Of a stretch of 22,569 nucleotides of DNA, positions 8,675-17,271 are shown one piece after another. Numbering within the stretch: position 1 is the stretch's first letter; each line of letters begins with the position of its first letter. Under the pieces are notes generated by a model. It was not told the origin of the DNA. It made no database searches and saw only the letters and a program-made list of their open reading frames with translations. A program made the position numbers and the translations under genes. The DNA comes from Betaproteobacteria bacterium (GTDB taxonomy: Bacteria > Pseudomonadota > Gammaproteobacteria > Burkholderiales > Usitatibacteraceae). The stretch is from assembly GCA_016709665.1 (NCBI GenBank), contig JADJMI010000012.1, positions 1 to 22,569 of the forward strand, in the 5' to 3' direction.

Positions 8675-8737
8675 TTGAAATATCCGGGCTTCGCCGGCCC
8701 TGAAACCGCGCTACTTGTTGCGATTGAAATATTCCGG
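8675..8737. repeat. Near-identical direct repeat TTGAAATAT(T)CCGG
   Basis: TTGAAATATCCGG at 8675-8687 and TTGAAATATTCCGG at 8724-8737 are spaced 49 bases start to start, in the control region before galE. One copy has an extra T. They stand out as AT-rich blocks in GC-rich DNA. They may be binding sites for a regulator, or chance. Confidence 0.35.
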
Positions 8738-8860
8738 CTGCAATGAACCGCTCGCCTTCCCGAAGGGCGGCGCGGATTAGCATGGCGCTCGAGCCGTATC
8801 CGGCCGGCGCCGAGCCGCAGCCCGGGCGGTCGCGAAGCCGGGAATCGGCGCGGTTCATCG

Positions 8861-8866
8861 AAGGAG
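8861..8866 (+). promoter_or_regulatory. Ribosome binding site that sets the GTG start of galE
   Basis: AAGGAG sits 7 bases before the GTG at 8874. It is the clearest Shine-Dalgarno sequence nearby and supports GTG over any later ATG, since the NAD-binding motif begins only seven residues into the protein. Confidence 0.75.
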
Positions 8867-8873
8867 ACGACCT

Positions 8874-9902
8874 GTGGGAAGCGTATTGGTGACGGGCGGT
8901 GCGGGTTACATCGGGTCCCATGTGATGGCGGTGCTCGCCGGCCAGGGGCGACGGTGCGTCTGCGTCGACAATTTCTCGAATTCGTCGCCCGAGGCCGTGG
9001 CGCGCGTGCGCAGCCTCGCGCCCGGGGCGATCGCGCTCTACGAGGCGGACATCCGCGACCTCGCGGCCCTGCGCGCGATCCTCGCGAAGGAGGACTGCGC
9101 GAGCGTCATCCACATGGCCGGGCTGAAAGCCGTGGGCGAGTCGGTCGAGTTTCCCGAGCGCTATCACGACAACAACGTGCGCGGAACGCAGTGCCTGCTC
9201 GAGGCCCTGCACGACTCGTCCGTCCGCCGCTTCGTCTTCAGTTCGTCGGCCACGGTGTACGGGATCCCGGAGCGGGTACCGCTCGACGAGACGGCGCCGA
9301 CCCGTCCGCAGAGCCCCTACGGCGAGAACAAGCTCGAGATCGAGGGGGTGCTCGCCGGACTGGCCGCGGGCGACCCCGCCTGGCGGGTGATCAACCTGCG
9401 GTACTTCAATCCCGTGGGCGCGCACCCGAGCGGGACCATCGGCGAGGACCCGTCCGACATCCCGAACAACCTCATGCCGTTCGTCTGCCAGACGGCCGCC
9501 GGCCGGCGCGAGCGGCTCGCCATCTTCGGCGCGGACTACCCGACCGCCGACGGCACGTGCATCCGCGACTACATCCACGTGATGGACCTCGCCGACGGCC
9601 ACGTCGCCGCCCTGCGCGCCCTGGATTCGGCCGCGGACGGGGAAGTCATGACCGTGAACCTCGGCACCGGCCGGGGCGTGAGCGTGCTCGAACTCGTCAA
9701 CACCTTCGAGCGCGTGAACGGCATCCGCGTGCCGCGCGTTTACTCCGATCGCCGCCCCGGGGACGTGCCCGTCTGCTACGCCGACGCGACACGGGCCCGG
9801 CGCACGATGGGCTGGTCGGCGCGCCGCACGATCGAGGACATGTGCCGGGACGCCTGGCGCTGGCAGTCCCGCAACCCGGAAGGCTACGCCACCGCGAGTT
9901 GA
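8874..9902 (+). CDS. galE: UDP-glucose 4-epimerase
   Basis: A 342-residue cytoplasmic short-chain dehydrogenase family enzyme that interconverts UDP-glucose and UDP-galactose through a keto intermediate with bound NAD. The NAD-binding loop is TGGAGYIGSH (7-16). The catalytic set is Ser124 in SSSATVYG, Tyr149 and Lys153 in SPYGENK, the same numbering as the E. coli enzyme. Further family marks are NLRYFNPVGAHPSG, DGTCIRDYIHVMDLA and NLGTGRGVSVLE. Length is normal and the frame is intact. The start codon is GTG with a strong ribosome site. It is transcribed away from the exopolysaccharide cluster. Because it borders that cluster, it probably supplies a sugar nucleotide for the polymer, which is inferred. 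The end is 36 bases from the convergent M16 gene. Confidence 0.95.
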   Translation: MGSVLVTGGAGYIGSHVMAVLAGQGRRCVCVDNFSNSSPEAVARVRSLAPGAIALYEADIRDLAALRAILAKEDCASVIHMAGLKAVGESVEFPERYHDNNVRGTQCLLEALHDSSVRRFVFSSSATVYGIPERVPLDETAPTRPQSPYGENKLEIEGVLAGLAAGDPAWRVINLRYFNPVGAHPSGTIGEDPSDIPNNLMPFVCQTAAGRRERLAIFGADYPTADGTCIRDYIHVMDLADGHVAALRALDSAADGEVMTVNLGTGRGVSVLELVNTFERVNGIRVPRVYSDRRPGDVPVCYADATRARRTMGWSARRTIEDMCRDAWRWQSRNPEGYATAS

Positions 9903-9938
9903 CGCCCGGGCGGGCGCGAGGAACCCGACGGCGAACCC

Positions 9939-12670
9939 TCAGGAACCCGGTTTCGCCTTCCCCCGGAAATCCCCCGCCTTCACCACCGTCATCTTCGCCG
10001 GATCGAGGTGCTTCCTGACCGCCGCGTTCACGTCCGCCACGGTGAGGCCCGCGAGCCTGTCCTCGAAAGCCTTGCTGAAGGCGAACGTCCGCCCGAGGTA
10101 CAGGTTGTAGACCCACCCGCCGGCCAGCGCCCCGTCCTGCGCCCGCGTCTGCAGCCGCTGCTGGAGCGCGCCGGATTTCGCGTTGGCCACTTCGGCCTCC
10201 GTGAAGCCGTCCTTCAGCGCGCGCGCCAGTTCCTCGCGGAAGGCGGCCTCGAGCTTCGCCATGTTCTGCGGCGCCACGATGGCGTAGGCGCTCCATTCGC
10301 CGGTGCGGTCGATGGAGGGCACCGACAGGCCCGAGCCCGCGCCGTAGGAGAGGCCTTCCTGCTGGCGCAGGCGCTTGCCCAGGCGCGAGTCGAGCCCGGC
10401 ATCGCCGCCCAGGATGTAGTTCGCGACGAAGAGCGCCGGATGGTCCGGGTCGTCGTCGCGCAGGTCGACGGCCTGGCGCGCCAGGAGGATGGCGTTCTCC
10501 TTGTCCGGCGTCTCGATCGTGATCGTCTCCGCCGGCGCCTTGCGCTGCGCGGCCGGTGCGCGCGCGTAGCCGCGATCGCCCTTCCAGCCCGCCAGGAGCG
10601 ATTTCACGAGCGCCGCCGCCTTGGCCTCGTCGAAGTCGCCCACGATCGCGATCTCGGCGGCGTGGGCGCCGTAGAACTCGCGGTGGAAGCGCTTCGCGTC
10701 CTCGAGGGTCACCGCCTTCGCGGCCTCGATCGATTCGTCGAGCGTGGGCGCGTAGCGCCAGTCGCCCTTCGGCCACGGGTTGAAGTGGCGGCGCAGCGCC
10801 TCGGAGGCCCGCGCGTTCGGGTCGGACCGCTGCGCTTCCAGGCCCGTGAGGTTCTGTGCCTTCAGCTGCTCGAACTCCGCGGCCGGGAAGGCCGGCTCGC
10901 GCAGCACGTGCACGGCGAGCCGGAGCGCCTCCTCGAGGTTCGGGCCGGTCGTCTGGAAGCTCGCGCCCGTGCCACCGACGCTGCCGGCCATCTTGAGGCG
11001 TTCCATTTCGTCCGCGATCTGCGTGCGCGTGAGCTTCGTCGTGCCGCGCGCGAGCATCGCCCCCGCGAACTGCGCCGCCGTGCGCTGGCCGAAGAGGCTC
11101 TTCTCGTCGCCCAGGTTCAGCCGCAGCGACACGTTCACGCTCTCGCCGCGGTTCTTCTTGGCGAGGAGCGCGACCTTCACGCCGTCGAATGCCAGGCGCC
11201 GGGTGCGCGCGTCGATGTTGGCCTGCGAAGGGTCGAAGGCCTCCGAGGCGGCCTGCGCCTTGCCGGGCTTGAAGTCCTTCATCACCGTTTCGACCGGCGG
11301 CGCGGCGGCGATCTGCGCCCGCTGCGGCGCGTCCTCCGGCAGGAAGTAGCCGGTGATACGGTTGTCGCGCCGGAAGTAGGCGCCGGAGGCCTTGGCGACC
11401 GACTCGGGCGTCACCTTCGGCAGGTCGTCCCGCGAAAGGAAGAAGAGCCGCCAGTCGCCGAGCGCGATGTACTCGGAGAGCTGCACGCCGATCGACTCGT
11501 GGTTGTTGAGCGTCTTCTCGAACTGGTTCTCGAAGGACTTGCGGGCGCGCGCGATCTCCTCCGCGTTCGCCGGCGCCGCGCCGAACCCCTCGACGATCCG
11601 GGCGACTTCCGCGGCGACCGGCTCGACGGCGTCGCCCTTCTTCACGACCGCGCCGAAGATCTGCAGGCCCGGCATGAGGCCGGTGAGCGGGAAGCCGAAC
11701 ACCTGCGCGGCCTTGCCCGTCTCGACGAGCGCCTTGTGCAGCCGGCCGGTGGGGGTGTCGGCCAGGACGAAGTTGGCGAAGGACAGGCTGTCCGCGTCCG
11801 GGTGCAGGGCCGCGGGGATCTTCCACGCGAGGGCCACGATCTGGACGTCGCCCTTCCTTCGCACGCGGAATTCGCGCTCGCCGTCCTGCGCGGGCTCCAC
11901 CGTCCAGAATTCCGGCAGCGCGCGCGTGGGGCGCGGGATCGGGCCGAAGGCGTCCGCCACGAGCTTCACGGCCTTCGCCTCGTCGAACTTGCCGGCGACC
12001 AGCAGCACGGCGTTGTCCGGCTGGTAGTACGTGCGGTAGAAGGCCCGGAGGTTCGCCTCCTTCACGTTCTCGATGTCGCTGCGGTTCCCGATCGTCGAGC
12101 GGCCGTAGGAATGCCAGTCGTAGGCGATGCTCTGCAGGCGCTTCACCATCACGCCGAAGGGCGAGTTCTCGCCGTTCTCGAACTCGTTGCGCACCACCGT
12201 CATCTCGGTCGCGAGGTCGGACTTGCGCACGAACGAATTCACCATGCGGTCGGCCTCCATCCCGATCGCCCACGCCAGGTTGTCATCCGTCGCCTGGAAA
12301 AGCTCGTAGTAGTTGGTGCGGTCGAGCCAGGTGGTGCCGTTCGAGCGCGCGCCGCGCTGGTTGAACTGCTTGTCGAGGTCCGGGTTCCTCGGCGTGCCCT
12401 TGAAAAGCAGGTGTTCCAGCAGGTGCGCCATGCCCGTCTCGCCGTAGTTCTCGTGCCGCGAGCCGACCAGGTAGGTGATGTTGACGGTGATCGTGGGCTT
12501 GGAGAGGTCCGGGAAAAGAAGAACCTGAGGCCGTTCTCCAGCCGGTACTCGGTGATGCCCTCGACGGAGGTGACGCGCTTCACGCCTGCCGGCAGCGGCG
12601 CCTGGGCGAGCGCGCCGGCGGAGAGGAAAAAGGCAAGGCAACCAGCGGCGAAAAGGCGGGCCAGGCGCAT
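9939..12670 (-). CDS. Periplasmic two-domain M16 zinc metallopeptidase, PqqL/pitrilysin-like (one frameshift)
   Basis: An exported protease of about 910 residues with two tandem M16 halves. The signal peptide covers residues 1-22 (ending GALA). The inverted zinc motif HLLEH is at residues 83-87, with the third zinc ligand E163 in RNEFENGENSP, 76 residues further on. This is the active N-terminal half. The second half, from about residue 470, has the M16 fold sequence but no HxxEH, as usual for a paired inactive domain, and includes GLSYGAGSG near its end. Such proteins degrade peptides in the cell envelope; the substrate is not predictable here. A one-base loss near 12525-12531, between RLENGL and QVLLFPDLS, breaks the frame close to the N-terminus and is probably a sequencing error. 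GAGG precedes the ATG. The gene lies 52 bases downstream of rlmB and may share its transcript. Confidence 0.9.
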
Positions 12671-12722
12671 GAGGACCTCGGAGGATAGGACGACGACGGA
12701 CGCGATTATCGCAGGGCGGGCC

Positions 12723-13460
12723 CTAACGGGATGTCACGGCGCGTTTCCGGCGCGCCTCGTAGAGGCACACGCCGCTCGCCACCGACACGTTGAGGCTCTC
12801 GACGGAGCCGAGCATCGGGATGGAAACGAGGTGATCGCAGGTGTCGCGCGTGAGGCGGCGAAGGCCCTCGCCTTCGGCGCCCAGCACCAGGCCGATGGCG
12901 CCGTCGAGCTTCGCCTGCCACAGCGTCTCGGGGGCATCGTCGGCCGTGCCGATCATCCAGATGCCGCGTTCCTTCAGGTCGCGCATGGTGCGCGCGAGGT
13001 TCGTCACCACGATGTACGGGACGGTCTCCGCCGCGCCCGAGGCCACCTTGATGGCCGCGGTGGTGAGCCCGCAGCTGCGGTCTTTCGGGGCGATGACGGC
13101 ATGGGCGCCCGCGCCGTCGGCCACGCGCAGGCAGGCGCCGAGGTTGTGCGGGTCCTGCACGCCGTCGAGGGCGAGCAGGAGCGGCGGCTCCTCCAGGCCC
13201 TCGAGGACGTCCTCGATGAACTGCGGCATCTGCACGGGGGCGGCCACGGCGATGACGCCCTGGTGGCGGGAGCCGCCCGCGAGCCCGTCCAGGCGCTTCG
13301 CGTCCACGGGAATGACGCGCACGCCGTAGCGCTCCGCGTCGTCCTTGAGCGCCTTCATGCGGCCGTCGAGGCGCGTGGCGTCGACGTAGATCTCGGAGAC
13401 GGTGCCGGCGTCCTGCTTGAGCCGCCCGCGCACCGCGTGGAATCCGGCGAGGGTCTTCAT
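12723..13460 (-). CDS. rlmB: 23S rRNA (guanosine-2'-O-)-methyltransferase RlmB
   Basis: A 245-residue SPOUT-fold methyltransferase that methylates the ribose of a 23S rRNA guanosine (G2251 in E. coli) using S-adenosylmethionine. An N-terminal substrate-binding domain (MKTLAGFHAVRGRL, then GGSRHQGVIA at 82-91) leads to the trefoil-knot domain. The three conserved blocks are ALDGVQDPHNLGACLR, with the catalytic-loop Asn and Arg, then VLGAEGEGLRRLT, and SIPMLGSVESLNVSVASGV. Length and frame are normal. The ATG overlaps the rnr stop by four bases (ATGA), the classic rnr-rlmB pair, so translation is coupled. A much longer open frame reading through this region from rnr is not the gene; the start at 13460 fits the family exactly. 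Confidence 0.96.
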   Translation of the reverse strand: MKTLAGFHAVRGRLKQDAGTVSEIYVDATRLDGRMKALKDDAERYGVRVIPVDAKRLDGLAGGSRHQGVIAVAAPVQMPQFIEDVLEGLEEPPLLLALDGVQDPHNLGACLRVADGAGAHAVIAPKDRSCGLTTAAIKVASGAAETVPYIVVTNLARTMRDLKERGIWMIGTADDAPETLWQAKLDGAIGLVLGAEGEGLRRLTRDTCDHLVSIPMLGSVESLNVSVASGVCLYEARRKRAVTSR

Positions 13461-15766
13461 CGCTTGCCTTTCTTGCCCCGCCCGCCATCCGTGTTGCGGG
13501 TGTCGATGCGGGTGTGCTTCTTGTCCTGGTCGCGCGGCTTCTGCACCGCCACCGGCACGGCGTGGGGCAGTTCGCCCTCGCGCGCCACGGCGACGGGGCC
13601 GCCGTCCACGAGGACGAAGTCGATCTTGGATGCCTCGAGGTCCACCCGGACCACGCGCACCTTCACGCGCGCGCCGAGCTGGTAGCGCACGCCCGTGCGC
13701 TCGCCGCGCAGCAGGTGGCGCTGCGCGTCGAACTGGAAGTAGTCCGTCCCCAGGTCCGAGATGTGCACCAGGCCGTCGATGTAGAGCTCGTCGAGCGTGA
13801 CGAAGATGCCGAAGCCCGCCACGCCGCTCACGGTGCCCTCGAACTCGTCGCCCACGTGGTCCTGCATGAAGTAGCACTTGAGCCAGGCGTCGACGTCGCG
13901 CGTGGCGTCGTCGGCGCGCCGCTCGGTCTCCGAGCAGTGCACCCCGAGCGAGGGCCAGTCGCCGGCGTCGTACGTCGTGCCCGCGAGCACCGCCTTGATC
14001 GCGCGGTGGATCACGAGGTCCGGATAGCGGCGGATGGGCGAGGTGAAGTGCGCGTAGCCCTCGTAGGCGAGGCCGAAGTGGCCGACGTTCTCCGGGCTGT
14101 ACACGGCCTGCCGGAGCGAGCGCAGCATCACCGTCTGCAGGAGGCCGGCGTAGGGCTTGTCCTTGATGCGGCCCAGGAGCGCGGCGTAGTCCTTCGCGTG
14201 GGGCTCGTCGCCCCCGCCCAGGGAAAGGCCGAAGTCCTTGAGCATCGAGCGCAGGGCCTCGAGCTTCTCGGGCGTGGGGCCCTCGTGGATGCGGTAGAGG
14301 GCCGGGTGGCCGGCGGCGAGGAGGAAATCCGACGCGCACACGTTGGCCGCCAGCATGCATTCCTCGATGAGGCGGTGGGCGTCGTTGCGCTGGACGCGCA
14401 CGATGCGCTCGATCTTGCCCTTCTCGTCGAAGATCATCTGCGTCTCGACGGAATCGAAGTCGATCGCGCCGCGCTTGGCCCTCGCGCCCAGCAGCGCCTT
14501 GAAGACGACGTACAGCTCCTCGAGCGCGGGGACGAGCGCCGCCGGCACGGGCGGATCGGCCTCGCGGCCTTCGAGCACCGCCGCGACGCGCGTGTAGGTG
14601 AGGCGCGCGTGCGAGTGGATGACGGCGTTGTAGAACTGGTACTGGCGGACGGCGCCGCTCGGGCCGACCTCCATCTCGCAGACCATCACGAGGCGGTCGA
14701 CCTCGGGCTTGAGCGAGCACAGCTCGTTGGAGAGCCCCTCGGGCAGCATCGGGATGACGCGGCGCGGGAAATACACCGAGTTGCCGCGCTCCCGCGATTC
14801 GCGATCGAGCGCGTCGCCCGGACGCACGTAGTGGCTCACGTCGGCGATGGCCACCCAGAGGCGGTGCCCCTTGCCCTTGCCGAGCGGCTCGCAGCAGACG
14901 GCGTCGTCGAAGTCCTTGGCCGTCTCGCCGTCGATGGTGACGAACGGGAGCGCGCGCAGGTCCTTGCGGCCCTTGGTGTCCTTCGCCGCCACCTTGTCGC
15001 CGTGCTTCGAGGCGAGCTGCTCGGCCTCCTTCGAGAAGACGTGCGGGAGGTCGTGCTTGCTCAGCGCGATCTCGATCTCCATGCCGGGGTCGGCATAGTT
15101 GCCCAGGATCTCGACCACGCGGGCGATGGGCTCGGACTGCGGCGAAGGCTGCTGGAGGATCTCGGCCACGACCACCTGGCCGTGCTTCGCTCCCTTGGCG
15201 CCGTCGGGCGGCACGAGGAAATCCTGCGCGATGCGCTTGTCCTCGGCCATGATGAACATGACGCCCTGCTCGACGAAGAGCCGGCCGACCACCTGCTGGT
15301 GGGCGCGCTCGAGCACCTCGACGATGGAGCCTTCGCTGCGACCGCGCCGGTCCACGCCCGTCACGCGGGCGAGCACGATGTCGCCGTGCAGGGCCTTGTG
15401 CATCTGCTTGGCGGCGAGGAAGAGGTCCGCGCCGCCGTCCTCGGGCTTGAGGAAGCCGTAGCCGTCCGGGTGGCCGATGACGCGGCCCTTCACGAGGCCG
15501 GCCTTGTCGGCCACGAGGATCGCGCCGCGGCGGTTCCTCATGACCTGGCCTTCGCGCTCCATGGCCGCGAGGCGGCGGGAGAAGGCCTCCATCTCGTGGG
15601 AATCGATGCCGAGGGTCGCCGCGAGGGCGTCCTCGGCGAGCGGCACGCCCTCGCGGGCCATGACCTCGAGGATCATCTCGCGGCTGGGCAGGGGGTGCTC
15701 GTACTTGGCGGCTTCACGCGCGTGATGCGGGTCGGCCTGCCTTAGGTTCTTGGTTTTGCTGGACAA
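13457..15766 (-). CDS. rnr: Ribonuclease R
   Basis: A 769-residue 3'-5' exoribonuclease of the RNB family, processive on structured RNA and active in mRNA and rRNA turnover. Domains in order: an N-terminal winged-helix-like segment (25-85), cold-shock domains (GRVIGHPDGYGFL at 94-106 and the region to about 235), the catalytic RNB domain starting TIDGETAKDFDDAV (277-290) with acidic metal ligands D279, D285, D287 and D288, SPIRRYPDL in its last third, and an S1 domain (FEGTVSGVAGFGIFVTL...GLVHISDL). It ends in a Lys/Arg-rich tail, which in RNase R aids RNA binding. The start is a TTG (15764-15766) preceded by AAGGA about ten bases away; the next Met is residue 31 and would remove conserved sequence. 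The frame is intact. The start codon overlaps the -35 element of the divergent tRNA promoter. Confidence 0.95.
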   Translation of the reverse strand: MSSKTKNLRQADPHHAREAAKYEHPLPSREMILEVMAREGVPLAEDALAATLGIDSHEMEAFSRRLAAMEREGQVMRNRRGAILVADKAGLVKGRVIGHPDGYGFLKPEDGGADLFLAAKQMHKALHGDIVLARVTGVDRRGRSEGSIVEVLERAHQQVVGRLFVEQGVMFIMAEDKRIAQDFLVPPDGAKGAKHGQVVVAEILQQPSPQSEPIARVVEILGNYADPGMEIEIALSKHDLPHVFSKEAEQLASKHGDKVAAKDTKGRKDLRALPFVTIDGETAKDFDDAVCCEPLGKGKGHRLWVAIADVSHYVRPGDALDRESRERGNSVYFPRRVIPMLPEGLSNELCSLKPEVDRLVMVCEMEVGPSGAVRQYQFYNAVIHSHARLTYTRVAAVLEGREADPPVPAALVPALEELYVVFKALLGARAKRGAIDFDSVETQMIFDEKGKIERIVRVQRNDAHRLIEECMLAANVCASDFLLAAGHPALYRIHEGPTPEKLEALRSMLKDFGLSLGGGDEPHAKDYAALLGRIKDKPYAGLLQTVMLRSLRQAVYSPENVGHFGLAYEGYAHFTSPIRRYPDLVIHRAIKAVLAGTTYDAGDWPSLGVHCSETERRADDATRDVDAWLKCYFMQDHVGDEFEGTVSGVAGFGIFVTLDELYIDGLVHISDLGTDYFQFDAQRHLLRGERTGVRYQLGARVKVRVVRVDLEASKIDFVLVDGGPVAVAREGELPHAVPVAVQKPRDQDKKHTRIDTRNTDGGRGKKGKR

Positions 15767-15788
15767 AAAAAGGTGATCCTTCTAGAAT
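15760..15788 (+). promoter_or_regulatory. Sigma-70 type promoter of the tRNA-Leu gene
   Basis: TGGACA (15760-15765) and TAGAAT (15783-15788) are separated by exactly 17 bases, each matching the consensus at five of six positions. The bases after the -10 are G and C rich (GGCGGGCTCGG), as in stable-RNA promoters under stringent control. Transcription should start near 15795, about 33 bases before the tRNA. The -35 element covers the rnr TTG start codon on the opposite strand. Confidence 0.7.
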
Positions 15789-15790
15789 GG

Positions 15791-15832
15791 CGGGCTCGGT
15801 TGGGGGAAATTCCCCGGTAGGTGCCGAGCCCG
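15791..15832 (+). promoter_or_regulatory. Nested inverted repeat in the tRNA-Leu leader
   Basis: CGGGCTCGG (15791-15799) is complementary to CCGAGCCCG (15824-15832), whose last five bases are the first five of the tRNA. Inside lies a second hairpin, GGGGA-AAT-TCCCC (15803-15815). If the leader RNA folds this way, the tRNA 5' end is partly paired with the leader and could affect RNase P processing. Transcription predicted to begin near 15795 would include only part of the left arm. Confidence 0.45.
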
Positions 15833-15912
15833 GATGGCGGAATTGGTAGACGCACCAGTTTCAGGTACTGGCGGGTAACACCGTGGAGGTTCGAGTCCTC
15901 TTCCGGGCACCA
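15828..15912 (+). tRNA. tRNA-Leu (anticodon CAG)
   Basis: An 85-base class II tRNA with encoded CCA. Acceptor arms GCCCGGA (15828-15834) and TCCGGGC (15902-15908) pair fully, followed by discriminator A and CCA. The D arm contains GGTAGAC. The anticodon stem CCAGT/ACTGG holds the loop TTCAGGT, giving anticodon CAG, which reads CUG, the most used leucine codon in GC-rich genomes. A long variable arm follows, then GGTTCGAGTCC forms the T arm. The gene lies between divergent rnr and a terminator. Confidence 0.97.
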
Positions 15913-15925
15913 TGATTATCGAACG

Positions 15926-15950
15926 AAAGGCCGGCGCAAGCCGGCTTTTT
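15926..15950 (+). terminator. Rho-independent terminator after tRNA-Leu, possibly bidirectional
   Basis: GCCGGC-GCAA-GCCGGC (15930-15945) is a perfect 6-base-pair hairpin with a GNRA-type loop, followed by TTTTT, and the A run before it extends the stem. It ends the tRNA transcript 14 bases after the CCA. Read from the other strand, it lies about 27 bases after the purA stop and is followed by a short T-containing tract, so it probably also serves the purA operon. Confidence 0.88.
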
Positions 15951-15976
15951 CGTTTCCGGGGACCGGTTTCGGGCGC

Positions 15977-17267
15977 TCAGGCGAACGGGTGCGCGAGGAC
16001 GATGGTCTCGTCGCGGTCCGGCCCGGTGGAGATGAGGACGACCGGGGCGCCCACCAGGGCCTCCAGCCGCTGGAGGTAGGCCCGCGCGGTGGCGGGCAGC
16101 CCGTCGAGCGTCCTGACGCCCACCGTGCTTTCCTTCCAGCCCGGGAATTCCTCGTAGACGGGTTCGCAGATCGCGAGGGCCTCGGCACCCACCGGCAGGA
16201 TGTCGCGGATCTCGCCGCGCACCTTGTAGCCGGTGGCGAGCCGCACGGTGTCGAGGCCGTCCAGCACGTCGAGCTTGGTGATGCAAAGTCCCGAGACGCC
16301 GTTGAGCTGCACGGCGCGCTTGAGTGTCGTTGCGTCGAACCAGCCGCAGCGCCGCGGGCGGCCCGTGACCGAGCCGTATTCGTTGCCCTTCACGCGCAGG
16401 TGCTCGCCGACCTCGTCGTCGAGCTCCGTCGGGAAGGGCCCGCCGCCCACGCGCGTGGCGTACGCCTTCGCGACGCCGAGCACGTAGTGCAGCTGCTGCG
16501 GTCCCACGCCGGCGCCGGCCGAGGCCTGCCCGGCGAGGCAATTGGACGAGGTGACGAACGGATAGGTGCCGTGGTCCAGGTCGAGGAACGTGGCCTGGGC
16601 GCCCTCGAAGAGGATGCTCCCGCCGGCCTGGATGAGCGCGTTGATCTCGCCCGAGACGTCCGCGACCATGGGCTGCAGGATGTCGCCGAGGGCGAGCGTG
16701 TCGTCGAGCGTCTTCTGGAAATCGACGGTCGGGGCCTTGAAGTAGTTCTTGAGGACGAAGTTGTGGTAATCCAGCACCTCGCCCAGCTTGGCGGCGAAGC
16801 GCTCGCGGGCGTAGAGGTCCTGCACGCGGATGGCGCGGCGCGCCACCTTGTCCTCGTAGGCCGGCCCGATGCCGCGGCCCGTGGTGCCGATCTTGGCCTC
16901 GCCCTTGGCGAGTTCGCGCGCGGCGTCGAGCGCCACGTGGTACGGCAGGATGAGCGGGCAGGCTTCCGAGATTCGCAGGCGCCCGCGCACGTCGATGCCG
17001 GCGGCTTCCAGCTCCCGGATCTCCTTCATGATCGCCTCGGGCGAGACGACCACGCCGTTGCCGATGAAGCATTTCACGGCCGGGTGCATGATCCCCGAGG
17101 GGATGAGGCGCACGATCGTCTTCTTGCCGCCGATCACGAGCGTGTGGCCCGCGTTGTGGCCGCCCTGGAAGCGCACGACGGCGGCCACGTGGTCCGTGAG
17201 CCAGTCGACGATCTTGCCCGCCCTCGTCGCCCCACTGCGTGCCGATCACCACCACGTTCTTCGCCAT
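15977..17267 (-). CDS. purA: Adenylosuccinate synthetase (frameshift in the P-loop)
   Basis: The cytoplasmic GTP-dependent enzyme that joins IMP and aspartate in AMP synthesis, about 430 residues, normal for the family. The N-terminus MAKNVVVIGTQWGDEG is followed by a shift near 17217-17225; the sequence then resumes as GKI, then VRFQGGHNAGHTLVIGGKK. Further marks are TTGRGIGPAYEDK, ILFEGAQATFLDLDHGTYPFVTSSN and GRPRRCGWFD. The missing bases fall exactly in the GDEGKGK phosphate-binding loop: two absent bases (the AA of a lysine codon) restore it. Since the rest of the gene is perfectly conserved and purA is important for growth, a sequence error is far more likely than a real mutation. The start lies 4 bases after the hisZ stop. 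It is the last gene of the hfq-to-purA run. Confidence 0.94.
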
Positions 17268-17271
17268 CGCT

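Larger units (their letters stand above)
8443..8873. other. Divergent intergenic region between the sugar transferase gene and galE
   Basis: A gene-free 431-base stretch between divergent genes, so it should hold both promoters. It is less GC-rich around 8570-8740 than the neighbouring genes. I could not assign sigma-70 hexamers at good spacing on either strand. I also looked for sigma-54 sites because some XrtA systems use them. CGGCACG-like half-sites occur on the minus strand near 8533-8540 and 8581-8588, but no GC dinucleotide lies at the required distance. A near-duplicate TTGAAATATCCGG / TTGAAATATTCCGG occurs at 8675 and 8724. No RNA gene or small protein gene was recognised. Confidence 0.6.

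Noticed and set aside
8652..9602. A 316-codon minus-strand frame opposite galE
   Set aside because: galE is clearly real on the other strand with all catalytic residues, and this frame matches nothing familiar.
9903..9938. CGCCC-GGGC-GGGCG hairpin between galE and the M16 gene as a terminator
   Set aside because: The stem is only five pairs and no T run follows on either strand.
10008..13685. A very long plus-strand open frame of 1225 codons opposite the M16 and rlmB genes
   Set aside because: It is antisense to well-conserved genes, is extremely rich in Arg, Gly, Val and Ala, shows no domain, and is the usual by-product of high GC in the third codon position.
13514..15745. A 743-codon plus-strand frame opposite rnr
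   Set aside because: Antisense shadow of RNase R; composition is His, Glu, Val and Arg rich with no domain.
6620..15780. The same string GAAGGATCACC before both the export gene and rnr
   Set aside because: It mainly reflects a shared AAGGA ribosome site with a few matching bases; two occurrences are not enough to propose a common regulator.
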